Below, in pieces: positions 20,869-34,193 of a stretch of DNA of 64,000 bases. Within the stretch, counting starts at the first letter, position 1. Each line of letters opens with the position of its first letter. Origin of the DNA: Bartonella tribocorum (GTDB lineage: Bacteria > Pseudomonadota > Alphaproteobacteria > Rhizobiales > Rhizobiaceae); contig NZ_NJGE01000001.1 of the NCBI RefSeq assembly GCF_002777915.1, positions 70,817 through 134,816 on the forward strand. Direction: 5' to 3'. Made by a program: the position numbers and the translations under genes. The notes under the pieces were generated by a model, which was not told the DNA's origin, did not search any database, and saw nothing but the letters and a program-made list of their open reading frames with translations.

Positions 20869-21901
20869 AGCTAATAAATTAAGGAAAGAAGCAAAAAAAA
20901 CAAGAAATATATTTAAACGAATGTGTTGTATAATTTTTTCTTTTTTGAATTACAAAATCTATTTTCAATAACATTAAGGAAATACATCGATATTGTTTTG
21001 TAAAAAAGAGGATTTTTCAGCTTTATATATTATTAAAGTAAGGCTAAGTTTTTCTAGAATGGATAAAATAAAAAATAACGAAGGCTTCTTCGTTTAAAAT
21101 AAAATTTAAATCAATAGAAATTTTGGGTTTAAAAAACGAGAAGAATGTAAGAAGCAGCTGTTGTAGAAAAACTTTTAAATATTTTTGTACAAATTTTAGC
21201 TGATTGCGTTTACATGATATATCTAAAAAAATTAAGCTGGTAAGAGATATTGAGGAGCAGTTTTTTTACTTCCATTTATCCTGTATAGCTGCCTAATTTC
21301 ATTTATAGCTTTATTTGTTTTGTACGATCCCTAATATTCTGTACTTTTCGATCACTTGGCGTGGCACTTCTTGGCTTAGGTTTCTATTCAAAAAAATATT
21401 GAGGTTAATGGAATAAGGATAAAATTTACATATTCATTATGGAGATATTCTCTCAAAACTCGTCATACCCATGTCGCAACAGCAACATTCGTGAAATGGT
21501 ATAAGGATAAAGATTCCATAAATACTATAAAACTTATAGAGAACCTCTCTTTACACTTAACAAAAGAGCATGCCAGCACCATTTCTTTACCTTCAATGTT
21601 GTGACAAGTCTTTAGTTCTCAAAACGGTTCATTATAGGGGTTTTTAGTCCTTTCTTAGACACTTAATATTCACGCAGTTATCTTTGCTAACGTGCAAGCA
21701 AAAGGCTGTGATTGATTCAATATACAGGGATTTGAAACAAGAAAACCTTACGATATTAGGGGGGCTCATTCAAGTTGAATAACGATAAATTATTATTATA
21801 AATTAATATGTTATTCAATCTAGACTGATAGACATCTTTATGTATTTCAAAAGTTGAGTTCTGATTTTATGAGATGCTTTAATAGGGTATTTGAAGAGTG
21901 A
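20869..21901. other. 1-kb spacer with a decayed integrase copy
   Basis: Holds the integrase fossil at 21443-21820. The remainder (20869-21442) is AT-rich and shows no supportable gene. Confidence 0.5.
21443..21820 (-). pseudogene. Integrase fossil with 5' flank (copy B)
   Basis: Reading leftward, the flank landmark ATTGAATCAATCACAGCC is followed by GGACTAAAAA. A stretch then aligns base by base with the integrase arm domain of copy D (aATGgTGctGgCaTGCTCtTTtgTAAGtGTAAAGA). After that comes a region matching the YRYTIHGRRREMG part (TTATACCATTTCACGAATG followed by GACATGGGTATG). Stop codons and indels break the frame, so no protein can be made. It is the remnant of a P4-type tyrosine integrase 5' region. 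Confidence 0.65.
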
Positions 21902-23323
21902 TTATTTGAAATGGTGTATTTTTTCTTTATGGGGTTTAGGTGTTTGGGGGGTAAAGAATGATACGATCATGTTTGCTAATTTTTGCGCTACGTGTTGTTT
22001 ACTCATAGGGGGCCATGGTTCAACTTTTTCTTTATTTACGAGATAAACTTGATTTGTATCAGCACCCATGACATTTGTGCCATCAGAGTGAAGAGAAACG
22101 TCATTAGCAAGAATGAAATCAGCACCTTTTTCGACACATTTTTTTTGCGCATTAGCAATGATATCACATGTTTCAGCAGCAAAACCAATGACCAATGAGG
22201 GGCGGTTTGGAGCGTGTCCAATCGTTGCTAAAATGTCAGGATTTTCGACCATATGCAAGGATGGCGGTGTTTTATGAGTATTTTTTTTAATTTTGTGTAA
22301 AGATTGCGTTTGACTACGCCAATCACAAACCGCTGCAACAAAAATGGCACCATCAGCAGGCAATGATTCTTGAACAATTTGTAACATCTGTTGTGCTGTT
22401 TCAACATGAATAGTTTTCACTTCTTGTGGATCTGCAAGATTAACAGGTCCACAAATCAGTGTTACTTTTGCTCCCAAATGCGCAAGAGTGGTTGCAATGG
22501 CGTGACCTTGTTTACCTGAAGACCGATTAGCAAGATAACGCACTGGATCAATTGGTTCATGGGTAGGGCCAGAGGTAACGATGAAATGGCGGCCAGAGAG
22601 AGGTTTTTTACGCACATCCAAAAGAGCCTCTATGGCAGCAACAATGGTTAAGGGTTCACTCATGCGCCCATAGCCTGTTTCGTCACGTTCAGCCATATTT
22701 CCGATTTCTGGTCCGATAATATGAACGCCATCTGCGCGCAATTGTGCAACATTGCGAACAGTGGCTGGATGCGCCCACATGGCTGGATTCATAGCAGGGG
22801 CAATTAAGAGTGGACAGCGTGCTGCTAAAAGGACGCAATCGGCTAGATCATCTCCTATGCCATGGGCTATTTTTGCTATGCGATTGGCTGTAGCAGGGGC
22901 TAAAATAATGAGGTCAGCATCCCGTGCTAGTCGGATATGTCCGATATCGTGTTCTTCTTCGCGTGAAAATAAATCGGTATATACAGTACGACCGTTGAGA
23001 GCTTCAGCAGTTAAAGGCGTAATAAATTTTTGTGCTGCTTTTGTCATAATAATGTTTAAGTGTGCTCCACGCTCTTTTAAACGACGAATGAGATCAAGCG
23101 CTTTATAGGCCGCAATACTTCCACCAATAATAAGAAGGAGTGATTTTGATTGCAATGATTGCACTTCAATGGCACTTGCATGAGAGGGGAATGTAGTGAA
23201 AGTGGTGGGATTACTTAAAAGACGGCGCGCTTCTTCCTCCATAGAAATCCCATTTTGCGCAGCGCGTACACGCAAAGCTTCTTTAATTTCAGGAGACAAG
23301 TTACGAATAGTAATACTGGCCAT
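21902..23323 (-). CDS. coaBC: CoaBC (phosphopantothenoylcysteine decarboxylase/synthetase) with an N-terminal FitA-type RHH domain
   Basis: Bifunctional coenzyme A enzyme: CoaB joins cysteine to 4'-phosphopantothenate and CoaC decarboxylates the product. The 473-residue protein is about 60 residues longer than E. coli Dfp. Residues 1-40 (MASITIRNLSPEIKEALRVR and onward to MEEEARRLL) form a FitA/Arc-like ribbon-helix-helix domain, as in VapB/FitA antitoxins. CoaC begins near 60 (LLLIIGGSIAAYKALDL), with His129 and Asn179 (PAMNPAMW) matching catalytic His75 and Asn125 of E. coli. Glu212 stands where Cys158 would be. CoaB has DPVRYLANRSSGKQG and AAVCDWRS. The start is well supported by GGAGGT upstream. 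It is the last gene of ubiE-ubiB-coaBC. Confidence 0.94.
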   Translation of the reverse strand: MASITIRNLSPEIKEALRVRAAQNGISMEEEARRLLSNPTTFTTFPSHASAIEVQSLQSKSLLLIIGGSIAAYKALDLIRRLKERGAHLNIIMTKAAQKFITPLTAEALNGRTVYTDLFSREEEHDIGHIRLARDADLIILAPATANRIAKIAHGIGDDLADCVLLAARCPLLIAPAMNPAMWAHPATVRNVAQLRADGVHIIGPEIGNMAERDETGYGRMSEPLTIVAAIEALLDVRKKPLSGRHFIVTSGPTHEPIDPVRYLANRSSGKQGHAIATTLAHLGAKVTLICGPVNLADPQEVKTIHVETAQQMLQIVQESLPADGAIFVAAVCDWRSQTQSLHKIKKNTHKTPPSLHMVENPDILATIGHAPNRPSLVIGFAAETCDIIANAQKKCVEKGADFILANDVSLHSDGTNVMGADTNQVYLVNKEKVEPWPPMSKQHVAQKLANMIVSFFTPQTPKPHKEKIHHFK

Positions 23324-23391
23324 AAAATACCTCCAAGAAACAAAATGATTGCAATGATTTCATTGTTGATATTTTTAGCATATTAAGAAGA

Positions 23392-24978
23392 TTAGAAAAG
23401 ATGAAAAAAGTAAAAAGTGAAAAAAACGCAACAAAGCGCAATGATAAACAAGCTATAACGACCATAGCGATTTCTACGACTTTGTTCAGTAGCAAGTTGT
23501 TTGAGGGTAGCTGGAGAAAGATTAACCCCTGTTGTTTTCATTTGATTAAAATCTTCTTCTATACGTTGGAAATTTTGTACCAATTGTGGTGTTTTGCGTG
23601 CCAGCGAAAGGAGAGCCTGCGCTCCTTCACTAAAGTCTTTTGCAACGCCTACGGGTCCTAAATTTTTACTAATCCATTCTCTGACAACGGGTTCAGAAGC
23701 TTTCCACATGTTAAAACTGGGGTCTAATGTGCGGGCAACACCCTCTACGACAACCATTGTTTTTTGCAGTAATAGAAGTTCAGGTCGCGTTTGCATGTCA
23801 AACAGTTCAGTGACTTCAAACAACAATGTGAGCAATTTAGCCATGGAAATGCTTTGTGCTGATTGTCCATGAATTGGTTCACCAATCGCACGATTGGCTT
23901 GCGCAAAGCTTTCAATATTATGATGTGAAGGAACATAGCCTGCTTCAAAGTGAGCGCGGGCTACCCGATGGTAATCGCGCGTAATAAAGCCATAAAGGAT
24001 TTCTGCAAGAAAATGCTTTTCCTTTTTTCCAAGCCTTCCTGTAATGCCTAGATCAACAGCAACAATACATCCATCTGAGTCTACAAATAAATTACCAGGA
24101 TGCATATCGGCATGAAAAAAACCGTCACGCAATGTGTGGCGTAGAAAAGACTGAATAAGCGTAATGGCAAGAGCCTGTAAATCAAAACCTGCTTCTTTGA
24201 GTTTGGAAATTTCGGATATTCTTATACCATCAATCCATTCCATGGTAAGAACATTCCGCCCTGTCCGTTCCCAATCAATACGTGGAACCCGAAAACCTGT
24301 ATCCTGTTGAATATTTTCAGCCATTTCAGATATAGCGGCTGCTTCTAAGCGTAAATCCATTTCAAGGCGTGTCGTTTGTGCTAAAGTATCCACCACACGA
24401 ACAGGACGGAGTCTTCGGGAGGCAGGGATATAACGTTCTTGTAAACGCGCAATGAGATAGAAACCTCTAAGATCTTTAGAAAAACGTGCTCTGATATTGG
24501 GACGAATGACTTTTACAGCACATTTTTTCTTATGACCGGTTTCATCAATATATTCAGCAGGATGAACCTGAGCAATAGAAGCAGCGGCAATAGGGGGATA
24601 AAAATTGACGAATAAATCATCAATAGAGCGACCAAGAGAACTTTCAATTTGAGCAATAGCGGCGGTGCAAGAAAATGTTTGGACACGATCTTGTAGCTGT
24701 GACAAATCGTCTGCAACATTCCGTCCGACAATATCAGGTCTTGTGGCAAGAAATTGACCAAGTTTTATGTAAGAGGGTCCAAGCTTATTGATAGCATACG
24801 AAATATTTTCAGATCGCTGCTTCTTTTTTGTTTTGCGTCGTGCTAATGCACGCGCGATACGATGACATAATGCTGGAAATCCTCGAAGGTCGTCATGAGG
24901 CAGAGCACTTAAAACACCTTCACGTGTTAAAATCCATCCTGCACGCATCAATTGAAAGTAAGGAGAAATTTGCACCAT
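23392..24978 (-). CDS. ubiB: Ubiquinone biosynthesis protein UbiB (ABC1/ADCK-family atypical kinase)
   Basis: Membrane-associated atypical kinase/ATPase needed for coenzyme Q synthesis, thought to help extract Q intermediates. The product has about 528 residues. The ADCK signature KLGQ occurs in GPSYIKLGQFLATRPDIV, with a later kinase-like core HADMHPGNLFVDSDG and AVDLGITG. The C-terminus ends in a hydrophobic anchor (SLFIIALCCVFFTFYFFHLF). ATG 24978, two bases after the ubiE stop and preceded by GGAAAA, was preferred over the TTG at 24993, which overlaps ubiE. It is part of the conserved ubiE-ubiB-coaBC order. Confidence 0.95.
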   Translation of the reverse strand: MVQISPYFQLMRAGWILTREGVLSALPHDDLRGFPALCHRIARALARRKTKKKQRSENISYAINKLGPSYIKLGQFLATRPDIVGRNVADDLSQLQDRVQTFSCTAAIAQIESSLGRSIDDLFVNFYPPIAAASIAQVHPAEYIDETGHKKKCAVKVIRPNIRARFSKDLRGFYLIARLQERYIPASRRLRPVRVVDTLAQTTRLEMDLRLEAAAISEMAENIQQDTGFRVPRIDWERTGRNVLTMEWIDGIRISEISKLKEAGFDLQALAITLIQSFLRHTLRDGFFHADMHPGNLFVDSDGCIVAVDLGITGRLGKKEKHFLAEILYGFITRDYHRVARAHFEAGYVPSHHNIESFAQANRAIGEPIHGQSAQSISMAKLLTLLFEVTELFDMQTRPELLLLQKTMVVVEGVARTLDPSFNMWKASEPVVREWISKNLGPVGVAKDFSEGAQALLSLARKTPQLVQNFQRIEEDFNQMKTTGVNLSPATLKQLATEQSRRNRYGRYSLFIIALCCVFFTFYFFHLF

Positions 24979-24980
24979 TT

Positions 24981-25763
24981 TTAAATTTTCCAACCTGAAT
25001 GCAGTGCTGCAATCGCACCGGTGAGATTGCGATACGATACGCGCGAAAATCCTGCTTGCTTGATCATATGGGCAAAATCATCTTGTTTAGGAAATTTGCG
25101 AATAGATTCAACCAAATAACGATAAGCATCGCCATCATTTGCAATAAATTGACCTATCTTAGGGATAGCATGGAAAGACCAAAGATCATAAATTTTATCG
25201 AGCCAAGGCATCTCGACATTTGAAAATTCCAAACACAAGAAACGCCCACCATGCTTTAAAATGCGAAAAGCTTCTCTAAGGGCTTGATCAATATGAGGAA
25301 CATTGCGAATTCCAAAAGCGATCGTGTAAGCGTCAAAGCTTTGATCTTCAAAAGGCAAATGTTCTGCATTGGCTTCAACAAAATCAATCAGGGGGGCAAG
25401 ACCATTTTTTTGTGCGCGTTGTTTGCCAACACTGAGCATGGAGCCATTAATATCAAGCACCGTAGCATGGACTTTTTGACGTGAAGCATTAAGGATGCGA
25501 AAGGCAATATCACCGGTACCACCAGCGACATCAAGAACTTTCCAATGAGAAAGCGCCGGTGGAGAAAGCCATGCAACCATAGAATTTTTCCACACACGGT
25601 GTAGCCCTAAGGATAAGATATCATTCATCTTGTCATAATTTTCAGCAACAGAATGAAACACACCATCGACCATGGATTGTTTTTGTGTTTCATCAACTCT
25701 TGTAAAACCAAAGGAGTGCTCCATACCACCTTTGGTTCCTACACGTTCTGTTTCAGTTGCCAT
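24981..25763 (-). CDS. ubiE: Demethylmenaquinone/2-polyprenyl-benzoquinol C-methyltransferase UbiE
   Basis: SAM-dependent C-methyltransferase of ubiquinone synthesis. The 260-residue protein has SAM motif I as [15 protein letters not shown] and the family motifs [18 protein letters not shown] and [27 protein letters not shown] lies upstream of the ATG. It is translated just before ubiB on the same strand. In many relatives mutM lies next to it; here gyrB is the upstream neighbour. Confidence 0.97.
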   Translation of the reverse strand: MATETERVGTKGGMEHSFGFTRVDETQKQSMVDGVFHSVAENYDKMNDILSLGLHRVWKNSMVAWLSPPALSHWKVLDVAGGTGDIAFRILNASRQKVHATVLDINGSMLSVGKQRAQKNGLAPLIDFVEANAEHLPFEDQSFDAYTIAFGIRNVPHIDQALREAFRILKHGGRFLCLEFSNVEMPWLDKIYDLWSFHAIPKIGQFIANDGDAYRYLVESIRKFPKQDDFAHMIKQAGFSRVSYRNLTGAIAALHSGWKI

Positions 25764-25878
25764 ATATATGACCTTCCTTATTTTTTTATCGTAAATGAAA
25801 TAGAGAGGTAATGTTCAAATACGAAAAAACAACGTATAAAACTGCGACGTTTATACAGCCAAAAACAGAAGAGTATCT

Positions 25879-29351
<3,473 letters not shown>

Positions 29352-30281
29352 ATGGGGGGAGAGAGTTTGAAAATAAGAAAACCTACACATGTAAAACATC
29401 TTCAATGGTGTTTACGGTACTTTTTACTCTACAATCTATATACTATTTTTATGCGCATTTTATTTGTAGCAGGGGGATTTCTATTTTCCTTTTACGCAGA
29501 AGCTGAAATAGCTGAAAGGCTGCCTTCTTTTTTTGATTCGCATGAACATTTGGTCCAGCCTGATACTAGGGATATTATTCGTTTGCGTTTTGTAACAACT
29601 TTTGATTTTCCTCCCTTTAATTTTCTGGATCAAACGGGGCATCTTGCAGGTTATAATATCGATTTATTGCGTGCTATTTGCTCAAAATTAAAATTAGAGG
29701 AATTTTGTGAAGTAGAAGTGGTTCCTTGGGAAGAGCTTGTAGAACATGTCAAAAATGGTGGTGCAGAAGTTATTATTGCGGGTTTAAAAGAAACAAGTCA
29801 AACTCAGCAAGATCTTGTTTTTACAAAGTCATATTTGCGCTTTCCAGCGCGATTTGTTGCTTCTCAAAAATTGAATCTCGATGAGCCAATAAGCGATCAA
29901 TTGATCCATTTAACCAGCGGTGTTTTGTCTAAAAGTATTCACGAAAAGCTCTTTCATTACTATTTTCCTAAAGCACAATGGCAAGGATTTAAAGAAAGGG
30001 AAGAGCTCTATAAAGCCTTACAGGAGCATAAAATTGATCTTATTTTTGATGATGGATTTGCTTTATCGTTGTGGTTCAAAAATCAAAAATCTGTTGATTG
30101 CTGCCATTTTGTTGGGGGGGCATATATGGCTCCGCAGTTATTGGGGCAGGGAATGCAGCTTGCTGTTGCAAAAAAGAACGAAAAATTGATTGATATCCTC
30201 AATTATGCACTAAAATCTTTAGAAGAGGATGGTAAACTTACAGAGCTTTATTTGCGTTACTTTCCAATAAGTTTTTACTGA
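29352..30281 (+). CDS. Amino-acid-type ABC transporter substrate-binding protein (SBP_bac_3), orphan
   Basis: Periplasmic solute-binding protein of the family that feeds polar amino-acid ABC importers. The start of the mature domain reads RFVTTFDFPPFNFLDQTGHLAGYNIDLLRAI (in two overlapping motifs), typical of lobe 1, followed by AEVIIAGLKET and the lobe 2 segment IDLIFDDGFALSLWF. A hydrophobic stretch MRILFVAGGFLFSFYAEA looks like a signal peptide. ATG 29451 (the signal-peptide Met), TTG near 29367 (after GGGGGAGAGAG) and ATG 29352 are competing starts. No permease or ATPase gene is adjacent, so the partner is unknown; it could also be a sensor-type binding protein. Confidence 0.78.
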   Translation: MGGESLKIRKPTHVKHLQWCLRYFLLYNLYTIFMRILFVAGGFLFSFYAEAEIAERLPSFFDSHEHLVQPDTRDIIRLRFVTTFDFPPFNFLDQTGHLAGYNIDLLRAICSKLKLEEFCEVEVVPWEELVEHVKNGGAEVIIAGLKETSQTQQDLVFTKSYLRFPARFVASQKLNLDEPISDQLIHLTSGVLSKSIHEKLFHYYFPKAQWQGFKEREELYKALQEHKIDLIFDDGFALSLWFKNQKSVDCCHFVGGAYMAPQLLGQGMQLAVAKKNEKLIDILNYALKSLEEDGKLTELYLRYFPISFY

Positions 30282-30293
30282 TAAACAGTTTTT

Positions 30294-31826
30294 TTAGTTA
30301 AGAGCTGTTAATCTTTCCGTACCGAGCCGATAGGAGATGGCTTCTGCAAGATGATGGCGTGAAAGATTGTTCGATCCATCAAGATCAGCAATTGTACGTG
30401 CAACTTTGAGAATGCGATGATAAGCACGTGCAGAAAGGTGCATTTTTTCACTTACATCTCGTAAAAGTATGGCGGCATTTTTATCCGGAATGGCAATTTG
30501 TTCTATAATTTTGGCAGGGCAATCGCCATTGGTCCGAATATGGTCAAATCCTAGTGTTGCAAAACGTTTGGCTTGAATGGTACGGCACCGTGCGACGCGT
30601 TTGGCAACATTACAGCTTTTTTCTGATTGCTCTGGTTGCATAAGGTCTATCGCTGTTAAAGCAGGAACATCAATCCGTAAATCAATTCGATCGAGAAGCG
30701 GACCAGAAAGACGGGATTGATAATCGATTTGACAGCGTATTCCTTTAGCACAAACATGGCCTTTTTCACCTGCCATACCACATCGGCAAGGATTCATTGC
30801 GGCGATAAGTTGGAAGCGAGCAGGATAGCTGATATGGTGATTAGCGCGGGCTATAACCGCTTCTCCACTTTCTAAAGGTTGACGAAGAGAATCAAGAACT
30901 TGCGGAGAAAATTCAGGCAATTCATCAAGAAATAAGACACCATTATGAGCAAGTGATACTTCCCCTGGTCGTCCTTTAAGCCCCCCACCAATCATTGCAG
31001 CCATAGAAGCAGAATGATGTGGAGCACGAAAGGGGCAATGAAGTGAAATGGTATTGTGAACTGTTTCTCCTGTAATAGAAGCAATCAGAGAGACATCTAA
31101 AAGCTCACGACTATCAAGAGGGGGTAAAATAGAAGGTAAGCGTTGCGCCAACATAGATTTTCCAGCACCAGGAGGACCGACAAACAAAAGGTTATGGCGT
31201 CCAGCAGCACAAACTTCTAAGGCACGTTTAGCTATTTTCTGTCCTTTGATTTCGCAAAGATCTGGAAGTTCAGTTTCAATAGTATATTGGCGTGGTTGTG
31301 GACGTTTTTGAATTTGGGTTCCTTTAAAGTGATTGACGATAGTAAGAAGAGTTTCTGGGGCAAGAATATTTATTTCCGCATTTACCCATGCTGCTTCAGG
31401 TCCACATTCAAAGGGACAAATCAGTCCTTTATCGAGCGATACAGCTGTCATGGCAGCTGGTAAAACGCCATTGACAGCGGTAAGTGAACCATCCAGTGAC
31501 AATTCACCTAAAATAACGTACTCTTGTGCTACCTCGGGAGGGAGAATTCCCATAGCAAGCATTAAGCCTACAGCAATTGGCAAATCATAATGTGATCCCT
31601 CTTTAGGCAAATCAGCTGGTGCAAGATTAATCGTAATTCGTTTGGTTGGCATAGAAAGCCCACAAGCATGGAGGGCTGCTTGTACACGTTCACGGCTTTC
31701 TGCAACGGCCTTATCGGCTAATCCAACAATAGCCATTCCCATTTTACCGGACGAAATCATAACCTGTACATCGACAGGGACTGCTTCTAGACCGCGAAAA
31801 GCAACAGTTGTAATACGTGCGATCAT
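30294..31826 (-). CDS. comM: YifB/ComM family Mg-chelatase-like AAA+ ATPase
   Basis: Hexameric AAA+ helicase. In Haemophilus and Vibrio, ComM drives branch migration during natural transformation; its role in Bartonella is inferred only. The 510-residue protein has the N-terminal ChlI-like domain (GKMGMAIVGLADKAVAESRE), Walker A GPPGAGKSMLAQRLP, Walker B GVLFLDELPEFSP and the C4-type motif around AAMNPCRCGMAGEKGHVCAK. It ends 13 bases from the stop of the convergent binding-protein gene. Confidence 0.92.
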   Translation of the reverse strand: MIARITTVAFRGLEAVPVDVQVMISSGKMGMAIVGLADKAVAESRERVQAALHACGLSMPTKRITINLAPADLPKEGSHYDLPIAVGLMLAMGILPPEVAQEYVILGELSLDGSLTAVNGVLPAAMTAVSLDKGLICPFECGPEAAWVNAEINILAPETLLTIVNHFKGTQIQKRPQPRQYTIETELPDLCEIKGQKIAKRALEVCAAGRHNLLFVGPPGAGKSMLAQRLPSILPPLDSRELLDVSLIASITGETVHNTISLHCPFRAPHHSASMAAMIGGGLKGRPGEVSLAHNGVLFLDELPEFSPQVLDSLRQPLESGEAVIARANHHISYPARFQLIAAMNPCRCGMAGEKGHVCAKGIRCQIDYQSRLSGPLLDRIDLRIDVPALTAIDLMQPEQSEKSCNVAKRVARCRTIQAKRFATLGFDHIRTNGDCPAKIIEQIAIPDKNAAILLRDVSEKMHLSARAYHRILKVARTIADLDGSNNLSRHHLAEAISYRLGTERLTALN

Positions 31827-32228
31827 TTATATCCCCCCTTTAGACTCGGGAAAGACAATCATATCTACGCATAAAAATCAAGAAGCACATCTATGGTTTT
31901 TTAAATGGAGAGATCTATATACGTACGCAGGTTTTTGGAGCGTTCTCATGGCAAGTTATTTGTACAAATTTAACCATGATAATATGGAGCGCAATAAAAC
32001 ATTTATAATAAGCTAAATGAATATGTTAAGGAAAAAAAATAAGGCTGTTTGTATGACACAACAGAGCAGAATTTTGTGAAGATATGAGGGGAGGGTGACG
32101 TTATGTATCGCAGAGTGTTATTTGATGTGATAAAACGTGTAAAGTATGCAAAGTAGTTATATTTACCTTTCTTATTTTATATTATTTAAAGTGTAGTAGA
32201 TGCAAAGTGTATTAAAGGTATCTGATTT
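31827..32228. other. Spacer between divergent comM and tamA
   Basis: About 400 AT-rich bases that must hold both promoters. No gene or repeat is visible. Confidence 0.5.
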
Positions 32229-34193
32229 ATGGTATACCAAACAAAAATTTTGTTAAAATCAGGAACTGTGCGCTGTGTATTTATAGGGTTGTGTTTCGCT
32301 TTTGCTTTTCCACAGCCTCTTGCTGCATTTGATTTTTTCGGTATTCCTCTTTTTGGTCAAAAGAAAACAAATTCTTCTTCACAATATGTCAAAAGTACAG
32401 AGAAATTTTATAAAGTTAATATTATTACACCACCAGGGGCGCCATCAGAAGGAATAAAAATAGTTAAATCTGTCTCTTCTCTTTTTGCAGATAAAGACAA
32501 AGCATCTGCGAGTTCTTCTGGTTTGCTAGCTAAAGCGCGTTCAGATTATCGGGCTATTCTTTCTGCTCTTTATGCTGACGGGCGCTATGGTGGTGTTATT
32601 AGTATTAAAATTAATGGTTTAGAAGCCGCTGATTTAAGTCCAGTAACGCAACTTCCAGCACAATCCAATATTGTTATTACCATTAATGCTGGTCCACAAT
32701 ATATTTTTAGTATTGCAGATATTGATAAAGTAGCGCCTTATGAAAAACGTAAAGCGCATAAAATGCCCACACTTGAAAAATTGGGCTATAAAGCTGGAGC
32801 TATTGCCAAATCTGAAACCATTTTGAAAGCAGAAAAATGGGCGGTAGAAGGATGGCGTCAACAAGGTTATGCTAAAGCTAAAATTATGAAAAGTGATATC
32901 GTAGCTGACCATGCTGCATTGCGTGTTGAAGGACGGATTGTTGTTGATCCTGGACAAAAGGCTTATTATGGTCCTTTAAGTGTACGGAATATAAGTAAGA
33001 ACCCCCATGTAGATTCAGATTATATCGCATGGATGACCGGATTGAAGCTAGGTCAGAAATACGATTCCGATGCGTTAGCTAGGGCAAATGAACGTCTTGC
33101 ACGCTTAGGTGTTTTTCGTGCTATCAATATACGTGAGGCTGATACCATTAACCCAGATGGCAGTTTACCGCTTATGCTTGTTGTACAAGAACGTAAACCG
33201 CGTCGTTTCGGTATAGGTGGCGGTTATTCAACATTAGATGGTGCTGGTTTTGAAGCTTATTGGATGCATAACAATCTTTTTGGTCACGCAGAGACCCTTA
33301 AACTTGAAACAAAAATAAGTGGTGTTGGCGGTAACAAAAAACAATCCTATAATTTTAAGAATTTTGATTATCTTTTCGGTGGTACGTTTATAAAACCTGG
33401 TGTACTCACGCCTGATACAGATTTCAGATCAGAATTAAAAATACAACAAGATGTTCTAGAAAATTATACAACAAAAGCCATCAAAGGGAAATTAGGTATT
33501 ACGCATATTTTTAATAGTCATCTATCGGGACATACTGCTATAGAAGTTTCAAATGGTTACTCACGTGATATTTATTTTGGGAGCCGTAATTTTACAACCA
33601 TTGGTTTTCCTACCGGTTTGATTTACGATAGTCGTAATAATAAGTTCAATGCAACAAAAGGGTTATATGGTGAAGTCCTGATTGAGCCTTTTTATGAAAT
33701 GCGTTTTAGCAACTTTGTTGCAAAAGTAACGGCAGAAGGCCGTTCTTATTGGGCGTTGGATGAAGGGGATCGTTTTGTTTTTGCTACACGGGCAAAGCTT
33801 GGTACAATTCTTGGGAATGATACAGCGCAAGTTCCTGCGGATACGCTCTTTTTTGCTGGTGGTGGGGGCTCTGTTCGTGGTTATGCTTATCGTAATATTG
33901 GTATCAAAACAGAAAATGATGCGGTTGTTGGTGGACGAGCGCTTATTGAGGGATCGGCAGAATTGCGTGTTTCTTTAAATGATAAAATAGGATTGGTCAG
34001 TTTTCTTGATGGAGGTCTCGTAGGAGAAAAGGCGAAGTTTAACTTTTCTCAAAAAATTAAATGGGGAGCCGGTATAGGAGGTCGCTATATGACGGGTCTT
34101 GGTCCTTTACGCGTTGATTTAGCCTTTCCTTTAAAGAGAGAGCAGGGTGATCCTCGCATTGGTTTTTATGTAGGTATAGGACAAGCATTTTAA
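32229..34193 (+). CDS. tamA: Outer-membrane translocation and assembly module TamA
   Basis: Omp85-family outer-membrane barrel that works with TamB in outer-membrane protein and lipid homeostasis. The 654-residue protein starts with a signal peptide (cleavage probably after QPLAA). It has periplasmic POTRA domains (for example SDYRAILSALYADGRYGGVI) and a C-terminal D15-type barrel with GGGGSVRGYAYRNIG (the conserved VRGY loop). It ends in phenylalanine (YVGIGQAF), the usual barrel insertion signal. Its stop codon overlaps the tamB start by one base. Confidence 0.94.
   Translation: MVYQTKILLKSGTVRCVFIGLCFAFAFPQPLAAFDFFGIPLFGQKKTNSSSQYVKSTEKFYKVNIITPPGAPSEGIKIVKSVSSLFADKDKASASSSGLLAKARSDYRAILSALYADGRYGGVISIKINGLEAADLSPVTQLPAQSNIVITINAGPQYIFSIADIDKVAPYEKRKAHKMPTLEKLGYKAGAIAKSETILKAEKWAVEGWRQQGYAKAKIMKSDIVADHAALRVEGRIVVDPGQKAYYGPLSVRNISKNPHVDSDYIAWMTGLKLGQKYDSDALARANERLARLGVFRAINIREADTINPDGSLPLMLVVQERKPRRFGIGGGYSTLDGAGFEAYWMHNNLFGHAETLKLETKISGVGGNKKQSYNFKNFDYLFGGTFIKPGVLTPDTDFRSELKIQQDVLENYTTKAIKGKLGITHIFNSHLSGHTAIEVSNGYSRDIYFGSRNFTTIGFPTGLIYDSRNNKFNATKGLYGEVLIEPFYEMRFSNFVAKVTAEGRSYWALDEGDRFVFATRAKLGTILGNDTAQVPADTLFFAGGGGSVRGYAYRNIGIKTENDAVVGGRALIEGSAELRVSLNDKIGLVSFLDGGLVGEKAKFNFSQKIKWGAGIGGRYMTGLGPLRVDLAFPLKREQGDPRIGFYVGIGQAF

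Noticed and set aside
21440..21600. Plus-strand open stretch across copy B (reads like a 40-residue peptide)
   Set aside because: The bases are explained by the minus-strand integrase relic; the plus frame has no start signal or similarity.
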